DNA from: Thermoplasmata archaeon UBA184
Lineage (GTDB): Archaea > Thermoplasmatota > Thermoplasmata > Lutacidiplasmatales > UBA184
Length of the DNA stretch: 64,000 nt
Reading direction: 5' to 3'
Assembly: GCA_002495185.1 (NCBI GenBank)
Contig: DAEB01000040.1
Span: 28,418 to 92,417 of the forward strand
Shown: in pieces, positions 26,900 through 35,725 of the stretch
How positions within the stretch are numbered: position 1 is the stretch's first letter
How the letters are laid out: each line of letters begins with the position of its first letter
Notes under the pieces: generated by a model
What the model saw: the letters and a program-made list of their open reading frames with translations, nothing else
Told to the model about the DNA's origin: nothing
Databases searched by the model: none
Program-made: the position numbers and the translations under genes

Positions 26900-28021
26900 A
26901 TGGGCCACCGCAGGTCGAAGAAGCCGGTGCTACCGGTGACCCTCCCGAGCCTTCCGCCGTTCGAAGAGTACACCGAGCTCCTTCGGGAAGTCTGGGATAC
27001 CCATTGGCTGACGAACCAGGGGCCGCTCGCCGACCGTCTGGAGGCGGGCCTCCGGCGGTACCTGCCGTCCCCGCACGTCGACGCGGTGACGAACGGCACG
27101 CTGGCCCTTCAACTGAGCTACCGAGCGGTCTTTCCCCGCAAGGGAGTGGTGATCACCACCCCCTTCACGTTCGCGGCGACGACGACATCTCTCGTCTGGG
27201 AGGGCTACACGCCACGGTTCGTCGACATCGACCCGGTCACTTTCAACCTGGACCCGGCTCTCGTCGACGCCGCCCTCCGCGACGATGTGGTGGGGATCGT
27301 CGCGGTCCATGTCTTTGGGAACCCGGCGGGCGGCCCCGCGCTGTCGCGGCTCGCGGCCTCACGGAACGTGAAGCTGGTGTTCGATGCGGCTCACGCCTTC
27401 GGGGTCCGGACCCGCCCCGTCCCCCTCTGGTCGCTGGGGAACGCCTCGACGTTGAGCTTCCACGCCACGAAGAGCTTCCACTCCTTTGAGGGCGGCGCGG
27501 TCGTCACCTCCGAGGCGAACGTCTCGCGCCGGGTGCGCCGTCTTCGGAACTTTGGGCTCCGGGGCCCGGAAGAGGTCGTGGAGGCGGGCATCAACGCGAA
27601 GTTGAACGAAGCTCAGGCCGCGATGGGCCTTCTCAACCTCCGATACATCGATGGCTGGATCCGCCTCCGCAAGGAACGCTACGACCGGTACCGCTCCGAA
27701 CTCGAGGGGACGGGCGGGGTCCAGTTCCAGGAGCTGGCAAAGTGCCGCTACAACTACACGTACATGCCGATCCTTCTGCCGACGAAGAGGCTTCGGGACC
27801 GCGTCGCCCGCGATCTGGAACGCTCCGGAGTCCGCCCGCGCAAGTACTTCTTTCCCCCGACGCACGTCGCGCCGTATCTCCGTGGGTCGAGGAGAGCGTC
27901 CTGCCCGGTCGCGGAGAGCGTCTCCTCCCGTGTCCTCTGCCTGCCGCTCCACCCTGCCCTTGGGGTTTCGGACGTCCGCCGCATCTCGGCGATCGTGCGG
28001 ACGGTCGTTCAGGGTCGATAG
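26900..28021 (+). CDS. DegT/DnrJ/EryC1/StrS-family sugar aminotransferase
   Basis: The 373-residue PLP enzyme transfers an amino group to a keto-sugar nucleotide. Visible landmarks are THWLTNQGPLADRLE, VTNGTLALQ, the FTFAATTTSLVWEG segment, VFDAAHAFG with the PLP-binding Asp, and SFHATKSFHSFEGGAVV with the Schiff-base Lys. The R-x-FGLRG-x-E and NAKLNEAQAAMGL segments complete the family. With RmlA and RmlB nearby the likely substrate is a dTDP-4-keto-6-deoxy (or 3-keto) hexose. Confidence 0.92.
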   Translation: MGHRRSKKPVLPVTLPSLPPFEEYTELLREVWDTHWLTNQGPLADRLEAGLRRYLPSPHVDAVTNGTLALQLSYRAVFPRKGVVITTPFTFAATTTSLVWEGYTPRFVDIDPVTFNLDPALVDAALRDDVVGIVAVHVFGNPAGGPALSRLAASRNVKLVFDAAHAFGVRTRPVPLWSLGNASTLSFHATKSFHSFEGGAVVTSEANVSRRVRRLRNFGLRGPEEVVEAGINAKLNEAQAAMGLLNLRYIDGWIRLRKERYDRYRSELEGTGGVQFQELAKCRYNYTYMPILLPTKRLRDRVARDLERSGVRPRKYFFPPTHVAPYLRGSRRASCPVAESVSSRVLCLPLHPALGVSDVRRISAIVRTVVQGR

Positions 28022-28101
28022 CCCTCGGAGCTCCCGTGCGGACGCGGGCGGCTCGAGACTTTACTAACACCGGTGTCTGTGGCCCGGTCAGGTAGGCAAC
28101 G

Positions 28102-29076
28102 GTGAAGGTAGTCCTCACGGGAGGCGCCGGCTTCATCGGCTCGAACTTGGCCCATCACTGGGCCGCCCGGCACCCCGAAGACACCGTGCTCGTGGTGGAC
28201 GCCCTCACGTACGCCGGTCGCCGGGAGTCCCTCGCGGACCTGAACCATCGGCCCGGCTTCTCGTTCTTGAAGGGGGACATCACGGACCCCCACGTCTGGG
28301 ACGAGGCCCTTCCGGGCACCGACCTCGTGCTGCACCTGGCGGCGGAGACGCACAACGACCGGGCGATCGCGGACCCGCTCGTCTTCGTCCGAACCAACGT
28401 CCTCGGGACCGCCCAGCTTCTCGAGGGATGCCGCCGGCACGACGTGCCGAGGTTGCACCACGTCTCCACGGACGAGGTGTTTGGCTCCCTCGCCCTCGAC
28501 TCTCCCGACCGATTCGACGAGAACTCCCCCTACCGGCCCCGCGGGCCTTACTCCGCATCGAAGGCGTCCGCCGACCACCTCGTCCGCGCCTGGTCCGAGA
28601 CGTACGGGCTCGCGTACACCCTTTCGAACTGCGGCAACAACTTCGGTCCCTTTCAGCATCCCGAGAAGTTCATTCCCCTCGCGATCACGAGAGCCCTCCG
28701 GGGAGGCCGCATCCCGTTGTACGGGGACGGGAAGAACGTACGAGACTGGATCTACGTCATCGATCACTGCGAGGCGGTCGACCTCATTGCCCACCGCGGC
28801 CAGGTCGGTTCCACCTACCTGGTTTCGGCCGAAAACGAGCTCTCGAACCTCGAGGTCCTGAGACGCCTACTCGCTCTTCTCGGAACGGACTGGAAGATCG
28901 TCGAGCACGTCACCGACCGGCCCGGCCACGACCGAAGGTACGCTCTCGACCCCGGCCGTTTGAAGGCGGAGCTAGGATGGCAGCCTCGATTCACGTTCGA
29001 CGAGGGGCTCGAGGCCACGGTCGAATGGTACCGTGCCCACGAGACGTGGTGGTCTCCCCTCCTCGCTCCGTCGTAA
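28102..29076 (+). CDS. rmlB: dTDP-glucose 4,6-dehydratase
   Basis: The 324-residue extended SDR makes dTDP-4-keto-6-deoxyglucose. It has the NAD site TGGAGFIGSN, the catalytic triplet STDEVFG (Thr, Asp, Glu) characteristic of RmlB, and Y-x3-K in YSASK. The GTG start leads straight into the first strand, and an AT-rich box (CTTTACTAAC, 28058-28067) lies about 35 nt upstream. The length matches archaeal RmlB (310-350). It follows the DegT gene by 80 nt on the same strand. Confidence 0.93.
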   Translation: MKVVLTGGAGFIGSNLAHHWAARHPEDTVLVVDALTYAGRRESLADLNHRPGFSFLKGDITDPHVWDEALPGTDLVLHLAAETHNDRAIADPLVFVRTNVLGTAQLLEGCRRHDVPRLHHVSTDEVFGSLALDSPDRFDENSPYRPRGPYSASKASADHLVRAWSETYGLAYTLSNCGNNFGPFQHPEKFIPLAITRALRGGRIPLYGDGKNVRDWIYVIDHCEAVDLIAHRGQVGSTYLVSAENELSNLEVLRRLLALLGTDWKIVEHVTDRPGHDRRYALDPGRLKAELGWQPRFTFDEGLEATVEWYRAHETWWSPLLAPS

Positions 29077-29224
29077 GTTCGTTGACCCCCGCGACGCCGA
29101 GCCCCCGAGTGCCGCGCGGGCTCGGATTGTGGCACGCTTAAGTCCTGCCTGACCGACGGGTATATTGGTTCGACCTCCGATCCAGGAAGGTCGCCGGGTA
29201 CCAGTTACGCGGAGCTCACGGGAG

Positions 29225-30700
29225 GTGCCGTTCCGGCCCGACGTCGTGGTCGTCGTGCTCGATTGCGTACGCGCCCAAGACTGCCCGGGCGGAGCCGATC
29301 CCGCCCCGAACTTGCCCGTGATGCAAGGACTTCGCCACGACTCCGTCGTCTTCCCGAAAGCCGTGGCTCCGGCGCCCTGGACCATTCCCTCGCACTTTTC
29401 GATCACATCCGGGCTCTATCCCTGGCAGCACGGGGTCCACGCCCAGAATCGGCTCGTGCCTCGGGCGGGGCTCCCCTCGACGGTTCGCGACCTTCGGTGC
29501 TCGGGCTACAGTACCGCGTTGTTCTCGGCCAATGCGTTCTTGGGATCCGATTCCGCCTTCGACCGCGACTTTGAGCTCTCGACGGTCGCGACGCCGAGGG
29601 AGCTCCTGGTCCGGCGAGCCCCCCACTCCCGTTCCAAGCCCAAGAGGAGAGGCTCCCAAGGTGGCAGGCTTCTCGGGTCCGAGATCATCGGGAATCCGGT
29701 AGGTAGGATCCTTCGACGGTACCCGTTCCTGTTCGACGTGGTGAATCGGACCTACCGCCAGGTCCGGCAGCTGAGCGGACCGCCGGTGGTGGCGCCCTGG
29801 ATCGAGCCCGCCTTCCGAGAATGGCTGCGAACGGTGCCCCGGAGCCAACCGCTCTTCGGAATGGTCAACTTCCTCGATGCCCACGAACCGTACATGACGG
29901 ACCCCGAGTCCACCCGGAAGCTCACCGATTGGTTCCGGGAGGCCCGGATCTCCCAACGGGCGTGGAGGTATCTGGGAGATTCGAGGGCGGAGAGTCGTTC
30001 GCTCAGCCAGCTCTTCCGGAGGTTGTACCAACGGACCCTGAGCACGCTCGACCACCGGGTCGGGAACCTGATTCGAGCGCTCAAGGAGGCGGGTCGGTGG
30101 GATTCGACCCTGTTCGTACTCACCAGTGACCACGGTCAGGCACTGTTGGAGAAGGGATTCTTGTTTCATGGAACCCGCCTCGACGAGGAGATCGCTCGGG
30201 TTCCCCTGACCGTACGGTTCCCCTCGGGGTCCCACGGTGGGTCCACGGCGAAGGGGTGGGCGAGCCTGGTGGACATCCTTCCTACGATTCATCACGCCGC
30301 TGGTTTGGCGGTGCCGAGTTCGTGCGAGGGACGCGACCTGGTCGACATGCTCGACCGCGAGCGGGAGGATGCGGTCTACTCCGTCGGAGACGGGGTGTTC
30401 GACCTGCAATCGGCCACGCGGTTTCTGCCCCGAACCACGCTCGATACTCTGAACACCTTGAGCGCGGCCGTCTATCGGAACGAGTTCAAGGTGCGGTTCC
30501 ATCGACACCCTGACACGTTCGAGGTCTACAATCTTGAAAACGACCCGGGCGAAACGAACAACCTCTGGCCCCTAGAGGAACCGCTCGTCCGAGCGGCCGG
30601 CCAAGAGGCGCAACGGGTCGTCGAGATCATGTCCCACACGGATGCGGGCCGGCGGGACCGGAGCGTCGCCGCGCGACTCGCATCCTGGGGCTACCACTGA
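29225..30700 (+). CDS. sulfatase-fold (alkaline phosphatase superfamily) hydrolase/transferase
   Basis: The 491-residue protein begins PDVVVVVLDCVRAQD (first metal-binding Asp), has PWTIPSHFSITSGLYPW at the nucleophile position, then NFLDAHEPYM, TSDHGQ (metal-binding Asp-His) and FHG. The position filled by Cys or Ser in sulfatases is Thr, as in phosphoglycerol- and phosphoethanolamine-transferases. No signal peptide is seen. The GTG start was chosen because it aligns exactly with the ATG of the paralogue at 47364. A TTG at 29165 would add 20 residues. Context suggests glycan or lipid-head modification. Confidence 0.82.
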   Translation: MPFRPDVVVVVLDCVRAQDCPGGADPAPNLPVMQGLRHDSVVFPKAVAPAPWTIPSHFSITSGLYPWQHGVHAQNRLVPRAGLPSTVRDLRCSGYSTALFSANAFLGSDSAFDRDFELSTVATPRELLVRRAPHSRSKPKRRGSQGGRLLGSEIIGNPVGRILRRYPFLFDVVNRTYRQVRQLSGPPVVAPWIEPAFREWLRTVPRSQPLFGMVNFLDAHEPYMTDPESTRKLTDWFREARISQRAWRYLGDSRAESRSLSQLFRRLYQRTLSTLDHRVGNLIRALKEAGRWDSTLFVLTSDHGQALLEKGFLFHGTRLDEEIARVPLTVRFPSGSHGGSTAKGWASLVDILPTIHHAAGLAVPSSCEGRDLVDMLDREREDAVYSVGDGVFDLQSATRFLPRTTLDTLNTLSAAVYRNEFKVRFHRHPDTFEVYNLENDPGETNNLWPLEEPLVRAAGQEAQRVVEIMSHTDAGRRDRSVAARLASWGYH

Positions 30701-30858
30701 CCGACGCCCCTCCCTCGTGACGGACACGACTTGTCGGCCGAGTCGCCCATCAATCCGGGAGCACGGCAGAAGGTGAGCCGACCGGCTGGCAATCCCCTCG
30801 CGAACTGCCGCCGGAGCTGCGCAGAGGGCTCCTCGAGAGGACTTTCCGGGTTCCAGAC

Positions 30859-30865
30859 CTTTAAG
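30859..30865 (+). promoter_or_regulatory. TATA box of the 30892 membrane-protein gene
   Basis: CTTTAAG is centred 30 nt before the ATG, consistent with a leaderless transcript. Confidence 0.45.
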
Positions 30866-30891
30866 CCCGCCGGGCTTCCTTTGTCTCCAGG

Positions 30892-31425
30892 ATGGCGGCC
30901 GCTGGCGGGACCCGAGCGAGCATCCGCGCGCCTCCGGCACGCACCATCTACGTTCTCCGAGAGCCGAGCGTGGGAACGAGGGTTCTGCGGGTCAGCCTCA
31001 TCTGGGTGGTCATCGGCATCGTCATGGCGACGGCGGACGCGCTGTCGCCCCAGACGTTCGTCCAGGTCTCCGCGTGGTTGGCGCTCTTCTTCCTGGGAGT
31101 CCTGCTTTCGTTCTGGGCGGTCTTCAACCTCTCCCGAGCCGCCGCCGCCACGGGGGCCCTGGTCGGCACGTTTCTCGGTCCGTACAGCCTGACCTGGCAG
31201 CTCTGGGTCACGTACGTCAAGCACTGGAGCTCGTTCTTCCCGGTCCGGCTCTATCCCTTCACGATCGTCCTCGACGAGGGCGCCTGGTATCTCATGATGG
31301 CGCTCGGCTTCGTTCTCTTCGGCGTGTCGATCGCGGCCCTCGTCCGTCTGTCCCGGCCCCGGCCTTCGTACGTTCGAGTCCACCATGATACGGGGGAAGC
31401 CTATCGGCTGGGCGACCCCCCGTGA
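30892..31425 (+). CDS. small four-helix membrane protein, unknown
   Basis: The 177-residue protein has four hydrophobic helices (about residues 31-52, 59-82, 85-108 and 128-150), a basic cytoplasmic head and a hydrophilic tail. No family motif was recognised. The promoter has a TATA box at leaderless distance. It sits between the sulfatase-fold gene and a small zinc-ribbon gene on the same strand, and its role is unknown. Confidence 0.7.
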   Translation: MAAAGGTRASIRAPPARTIYVLREPSVGTRVLRVSLIWVVIGIVMATADALSPQTFVQVSAWLALFFLGVLLSFWAVFNLSRAAAATGALVGTFLGPYSLTWQLWVTYVKHWSSFFPVRLYPFTIVLDEGAWYLMMALGFVLFGVSIAALVRLSRPRPSYVRVHHDTGEAYRLGDPP

Positions 31426-31566
31426 GAGGGGACTGTCTCCGGTGAGAACGTGGGCTGGGGGCGCGGCCATCCCCGTACGACTGACGGAGGGCCGGCCGCC
31501 CGCTCCTCTGTTGTCGATCGTCTCTCGGCGGGTTCCTCCCCCAAAGGGTTCTAAGTCGCCCGCGCA

Positions 31567-31794
31567 GTGAGCCGGCCGATGCCTTCCCTGCTCCATCCCT
31601 GTGCCGGTTGCGGCCACGGAACGATGGACGAGTGCTGGGCAGTCGGCCAACGGATCCCGTCGAACGACAAGCGGCTTTGCCTCGAATGCCACGACGAGTG
31701 TGTTCGGAGGTCCGATGGACGGTCAGCCACACCCGCGGGAAGGAGCGCTGGTCCTCCCGAGCGCCGCGACGTTCGGCTCCTCCTGTTCGGTTAG
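31567..31794 (+). CDS. small CxxC...CxxC zinc-ribbon protein
   Basis: The 75-residue protein has HPCAGCGHGTMDE followed 22 residues later by LCLECHDEC, giving two CxxC pairs that could bind one zinc. The Arg/Pro-rich tail after residue 48 looks disordered. The GTG start is supported because a decayed copy at 34906 is homologous from the same codon. Function unknown; small zinc ribbons often bind nucleic acid or other proteins. Confidence 0.65.
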   Translation: MSRPMPSLLHPCAGCGHGTMDECWAVGQRIPSNDKRLCLECHDECVRRSDGRSATPAGRSAGPPERRDVRLLLFG

Positions 31795-31876
31795 GTGGGG
31801 TACTCGAATCCGGCCGATCGGGTCCTTCCGGCCCCCGAGAGGAAGACGGATTATCCTCACGACCCTAGCCCATGCG

Positions 31877-32194
31877 ATGCCGATTCCGAGGGGGGACTTC
31901 GATACTGGACGCACGGAGGACTCGGACGAGAGCCGGGTGATCGGCTACCTGGACGCCCATCCGAACGAGGCGTTCAGCTCGTTGGAGATCGCGACGGCGA
32001 TCGGCCATGAACTCGCCAAACCCCCCGCCCCGGGCGCCTCCAAGGCGGGGACCGAGTTTCGGGAGCTTCAACAGAGCGTTCACCTGGCGATTTTCGAGAC
32101 CTTCCTCGTGCGGCTCGCGAGCGAAGGGAAGATCGAGAGGAAGGTCATCGAGCGCAAGAGCGGAAGGGGCTGGTACTTCGCGTCCAAGATCTAG
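31877..32194 (+). CDS. winged-helix DNA-binding protein (small)
   Basis: The 105-residue protein has a helix-turn-helix pattern: VIGYLDAHPNEAFSSLEIATAIG, then a long helix FRELQQSVHLAIFETFLVRL and a wing-like end KIERKVIERKSGRGWYF. This suits a PadR/MarR-like or archaeal wHTH regulator. The ATG was chosen because ATTATCC near 31849-31855 lies at leaderless distance. A longer open frame upstream overlaps the zinc-ribbon gene. Its target is unknown. Confidence 0.65.
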   Translation: MPIPRGDFDTGRTEDSDESRVIGYLDAHPNEAFSSLEIATAIGHELAKPPAPGASKAGTEFRELQQSVHLAIFETFLVRLASEGKIERKVIERKSGRGWYFASKI

Positions 32195-32263
32195 CGACCC
32201 CGAACTCCTCGCTCCCGCGGGCTCCGGCGATTTCCGGCTCCTCCGGCCGTCTCGGCCACTGAC

Positions 32264-32270
32264 ATTATTA
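32264..32270 (+). promoter_or_regulatory. TATA box of the RMD-like gene
   Basis: ATTATTA lies in a GC-rich spacer, centred 27 nt before the ATG at 32294. Confidence 0.5.
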
Positions 32271-32293
32271 CAGGGGAGACGCGTCCGCCGGCG

Positions 32294-33229
32294 ATGCGGG
32301 TCCTGATTACCGGCGCGTCCGGCTTCATCGGCCGCTACCTGTCGGCCTACGCCGTCTCCCAGGGCCACGAGGTCGTCGGGACCTATCTCTCGAAGGAGGA
32401 GCTCTCGGCGCGAGACCTCCCGAAGGACGGGGTCGAGTGGGTCCATCTGAGCATGCAGGACTTCTCGGAGATCCGGTCGGTGGTGGAAGCGAGCCGGGGA
32501 GACGCGGTGTTCCACCTGGCCGCCCAGGCGTACGCGAAGAAGGCGTGGAGCGACCCCCTCGACACGTTCCGGACGAACGTGCTCGGGACGATCGCGCTCT
32601 ACGAGGAACTCCGCAAGCATCCCCCCAAGAACGGCGTCCTTCTCGCGGCGTCCGCGTCCGCCTACGGGGTCGCGAAGGAGCTGCCGATCCGGGAGGACAC
32701 CCCGTTGAACCCGACCAACCCGTACGGCGTCTCGAAAGCCTGCCAGGACATGCTGTCGCTCCAATATTCCCTGAACTTCGACCTCCGCATCCTCCGGGCC
32801 CGCCTGTTCGGGACGACCGGGCCGGGAAAGACGGGCGACGCGCTGAACGACTTCGCACGACAGGTGGCGTCCCTCGAGCTGGACCGAAAACCCGGGGTCC
32901 TGAGAGTGGGGAACCTCTCGACTCGTCGCGACGTGGTCGACATCCGGGATTCGGTGCGCGCCCTTTGGTTGATCTTCGAGAAAGGGAATCCGACGGAGCC
33001 CGTGAACGTCGGGGCCGGCCAGAGCTACTCGGTCGCCTGGATCGCGGAGACCCTCGTGCGCCTCGCCCGCGTGCCCATCGAGATCCGCCCGGATCCCGCT
33101 CTCATGCGTCCGACCGACGAGCCGGAGAATCGGTCGGACATCTCCCGCCTGCGTGCTCTCGGGTTCGAGCCGAGATTCCCGATCGAGAGGACGATCGCGG
33201 ACTCGTTGGAGTTTTGGCGGAATTCCTGA
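32294..33229 (+). CDS. GDP-4-keto-6-deoxymannose reductase-like SDR epimerase
   Basis: The 311-residue extended SDR has TGASGFIGRY (NAD(P) site), the catalytic Ser in AASASAYG and Y-x3-K in YGVSK. A late LMRPTDEPENRSD segment resembles the RPSD-x-P segment of RMD enzymes, which bind the GDP-sugar. RMD reduces the Gmd product to GDP-D-rhamnose, and a gmd gene lies at 57429. Other NDP-sugar epimerases or reductases remain possible. An ATTATTA box lies at leaderless distance. Confidence 0.82.
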   Translation: MRVLITGASGFIGRYLSAYAVSQGHEVVGTYLSKEELSARDLPKDGVEWVHLSMQDFSEIRSVVEASRGDAVFHLAAQAYAKKAWSDPLDTFRTNVLGTIALYEELRKHPPKNGVLLAASASAYGVAKELPIREDTPLNPTNPYGVSKACQDMLSLQYSLNFDLRILRARLFGTTGPGKTGDALNDFARQVASLELDRKPGVLRVGNLSTRRDVVDIRDSVRALWLIFEKGNPTEPVNVGAGQSYSVAWIAETLVRLARVPIEIRPDPALMRPTDEPENRSDISRLRALGFEPRFPIERTIADSLEFWRNS

Positions 33230-33540
33230 GACGCGGAACCGATACGCGGGGCACCGCGGCGCCTCGGCTTCTCACGTTGCCAAGGACCCTCAAACACCGA
33301 AGGGGCGGAAGACCGAATCTAAAGCCCGCTCGCGACCTTGGCTGCGATCAAGGTTGCACTCCGTCGGGCGGAACCCCCAGCCGACGCGCGTGACCCTCGC
33401 CCGGGTCCCGCTTCGTGCTGAACGACCGAGGTCGGCTCGATCTCGGATCGGGTCGGACCGTTCCGTTGGACCGGGTGCCGCCTCAGCGACGACAGGCGTT
33501 CTTGCCCCTCGGCGGAACGACGTGCATGGCCGAGGTCCGA
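33230..33540. other. convergent intergenic spacer without a gene
   Basis: About 310 nt between two genes that end towards each other. No coding frame with a plausible start and composition, RNA gene or repeat was seen. Confidence 0.5.
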
Positions 33541-34155
33541 TCAACGGGGTTCCGCCTTGGACCGGCGCCTCAGACGGTTGACCTCCCGCTCGATCGCGTC
33601 CAACTCGACGAGGACCTCGTCGAAGGTCGCGGGGTCGTACGCGGGCTCCGGCTCGATGGGAGCGACCGGCGCGGGGACGGGCTCGGCCGAACCGGCGGGC
33701 TCCTCGGGCCAGGTTTCGCGCCATGGTTCGGCAGGAGATTGGGAAACCACCACATTGGGCCGGGGCCGGCCGAACTCCTTCTTCGCCTCCTCGACAGCGG
33801 ACACCTGCCTCTGGGGAGACGCGGCCTGGACCGGTCCCGTCTTGGGCTGGTCTTCCTCCGCGAAGAAGAAGGCAACCATCCCGCCCGCGGCTGCAACGAA
33901 CCCTGTAGCGAACAGGAGGATCCATAGGGGAATCCGGCCGGGGAGCAGGACCAGGGTCCCCCTCGAAGTGAGGAAGGCCCCGACGAATAACACCAGAGCC
34001 AGAAGGAAGAGCGGAGCCCCGCTTGGGAGAGCAGCCCACCCGCTAGGGATTCGCTTCGCCGAGGACTGTCGCGCGTCGGTCACCCTTCGCCCCACCGTGT
34101 TCGAACGCACTGGAGAGATGGCCTTCGAATCAGATAGTCGTTTTCGGTCCACCAA
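33541..34155 (-). CDS. membrane protein with two helices and a C-terminal acidic/coiled-coil tail
   Basis: The 204-residue GTG-started protein has a basic head, two helices (about residues 49-65 and 76-98), a Pro/Glu-rich linker and a final segment EVLVELDAIEREVNRLRRR with heptad character. A TATA-like ATAAATA (34190-34196) lies about 35-40 nt upstream and is shared in the divergent spacer with the 34269 gene. No domain family recognised. It could tether a cytoplasmic partner to the membrane. Confidence 0.65.
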   Translation of the reverse strand: MVDRKRLSDSKAISPVRSNTVGRRVTDARQSSAKRIPSGWAALPSGAPLFLLALVLFVGAFLTSRGTLVLLPGRIPLWILLFATGFVAAAGGMVAFFFAEEDQPKTGPVQAASPQRQVSAVEEAKKEFGRPRPNVVVSQSPAEPWRETWPEEPAGSAEPVPAPVAPIEPEPAYDPATFDEVLVELDAIEREVNRLRRRSKAEPR

Positions 34156-34268
34156 GCCGTACTACGGCAACTGCGAAATGGATACGCATAAATACGCAAT
34201 CACCGCCTGTTTAATCCTGCTCGCTTGAGGCGCGAGAGAACCAGCGCGGAAAGGAAGGGACGGGAAGT

Positions 34269-34799
34269 ATGAGGAAGTCGATTCCACGAAAGACAATCTA
34301 TGCCGCGACGATCGTCGCGATTTTCGCGATGGTGGGCGGGTTCGCGGTGGCGAGTTTCGTGAACTCAATCACCGTTACGTCGACCGGCCAGAACCTCGGT
34401 ACCGTCGTAGGAGGCAACACCGTGTGGGGCGGAGGATCGGTATCCGTGAGCCTTCAGCAGGCCACTTCTACGGCTGCCTGTGACCTATCGCCAGTGGCTG
34501 TTGCCGCCACTTCGGTCTACTTGATCGGAGGGGCTGCGTGTGCAGCTTCGGGCAGCACTGAATGGTACGAGGTGTTTACCTTCCCCACCGTGGCGAGCTA
34601 TCCGGCCACCGGCTCGGACACGTTCTACTTCTACGTGGTGGGCGGCGCCGCGGGCTCGGCCCAACAGAGCTTCACCATCTCGGGAGGGGGAACCGCCGTC
34701 ACCAACATGGTGCTCACCGTCTACCTCGACATGGGACCGTCGACGGCCAACCCGACCCCCATCACGGGTGGAATCTCGTTCACGGTGAACGGGAGCTGA
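34269..34799 (+). CDS. secreted/anchored small surface protein
   Basis: The 176-residue protein has an N-terminal helix (residues about 9-30, after MRKSIPRK) that is a signal peptide or anchor, followed by a Thr/Ser/Gly-rich beta domain with two cysteines. It ends VYLDMGPS...GGISFTVNGS, a pattern shared with the ends of the proteins at 7549 and 13172. Purine-rich GGAAAGGAAGGG precedes the ATG, and a TATA-like TGTTTAATC (34208-34216) lies about 55 nt upstream. An archaeal pilin is an alternative, but no pilin cleavage motif is clear. Confidence 0.7.
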   Translation: MRKSIPRKTIYAATIVAIFAMVGGFAVASFVNSITVTSTGQNLGTVVGGNTVWGGGSVSVSLQQATSTAACDLSPVAVAATSVYLIGGAACAASGSTEWYEVFTFPTVASYPATGSDTFYFYVVGGAAGSAQQSFTISGGGTAVTNMVLTVYLDMGPSTANPTPITGGISFTVNGS

Positions 34800-34905
34800 G
34801 ACAGGGTGCGAGGGGCCGAAACCACCCCGCTACCCACGCCCAACCCTTTCCTTGTCGATCCCGCCATCAGAATCCCTGGCGCGTGACCGGTCCGAAGCTG
34901 TCTCA

Positions 34906-35045
34906 ATGAGCCGAATCCTTGAGAGCAGGTTGCCTTCGTCACTCCACCCTTGTTCCAAGTGCGGGCACATCACCATGTACGGATGATCGGCAACCAGCCA
35001 GCGACTTCAATCGAGCGGCAAGCGGCCGTACCTCGAGCGCCTTAA
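34906..35045 (+). pseudogene. decayed copy of the zinc-ribbon gene at 31567
   Basis: Reading from ATG, MSRILESRLPSSLHPCSKCGH matches MSRP...MPSLLHPCAGCGH of the 31567 product. The next codons stay in register without gaps, but a TGC has become TGA (34984-34986) and the second CxxC has been lost (Tyr and Arg replace the cysteines). The nucleotide match runs through AAGCGGCCGTACCTCGAGCG. Homology fades near 35045. The intact parent lies 3.3 kb away, so this is a local duplicate or a related insertion that has degenerated. Confidence 0.75.
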
Positions 35046-35203
35046 CAATCCTCTTTCGAAGACCGACACTCAACGGTTCGCTCGGCCCGCTGTGGCCCCG
35101 GGGCCCGTCTGGTCTCGGGACGTCAAGATGCTTCCCCTCGAATAGTCAGTCCGCGGCACACGGGGTGGATTCCCCCATTCGATACTCGCACCGTTCCGAG
35201 GGT

Positions 35204-35221
35204 GTGCAATCCCCATTGCAC
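35204..35221. repeat. perfect palindrome in spacer (7-bp arms)
   Basis: GTGCAAT-CCCC-ATTGCAC lies between the decayed zinc-ribbon copy and the end of the membrane-protein gene at 35262. Similar GTGCAA/TTGCA dyads occur in other spacers (39140, 55552). It could act as an RNA hairpin at the convergent ends or as a protein site; neither is shown. Confidence 0.5.
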
Positions 35222-35261
35222 TTACCTTCCGTCTCGAACCGGGCCTCGTTACTCCTTTCGG

Positions 35262-35570
35262 TCAAATCCGACGGAAGCGCGCCCACAACGCTCCCAACAT
35301 TGCACCGATTCCCACGAGGTACCAGAACAGGTCCATCGCGCCGGCCCACAGGAAGGGTTGATTCGCCTCATTGGCGGGGTCCCAGAACAGCTCCTTGACC
35401 AGTACGATGGCCACGAATCCCGCGACCGCGAACCTGGACACATTCGGATGTTCTCGGCTCGGGTCCCCCAGTCTCCCCGGGGCCAGTACGTACGCAACTG
35501 CGACGGCCAGCGCTCCGATTGCCGCATGGTCCTCGGGGAGGATGATAGCCGGACTGAGCCAATCAACCAT
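35262..35570 (-). CDS. small three-helix membrane protein, unknown
   Basis: The 102-residue protein has hydrophobic helices at about residues 15-33, 47-63 and 78-98, separated by charged loops (PEDHAAI, WDPANEANQ). The ATG was chosen over a start 58 codons upstream because a TATA-like GTAAAGC box (35594-35600) lies exactly at leaderless distance, and because the longer frame would overlap the PIN gene. No family recognised. Confidence 0.65.
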   Translation of the reverse strand: MVDWLSPAIILPEDHAAIGALAVAVAYVLAPGRLGDPSREHPNVSRFAVAGFVAIVLVKELFWDPANEANQPFLWAGAMDLFWYLVGIGAMLGALWARFRRI

Positions 35571-35725
35571 GCCAAGCCCTACGGCAACCTTCGGTAAAGC
35601 TATCGACTCACGGGAAGAACGAGGGAAGTGGCCATCGCTGCGAGTGGGTGCGTGTAAGCCCAATTGCACACGCTTCCTACCCCCGGCTGTTCCGCGAACC
35701 AATATCCGTTCGATTCCGGGCCGAT

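Noticed and set aside
29225..30700. Annotation as a classical arylsulfatase
   Set aside because: The C/S-x-P-x-R formylglycine motif is missing (Thr with P-x-H instead), so sulfate hydrolysis is not supported. Kept as sulfatase-fold only.
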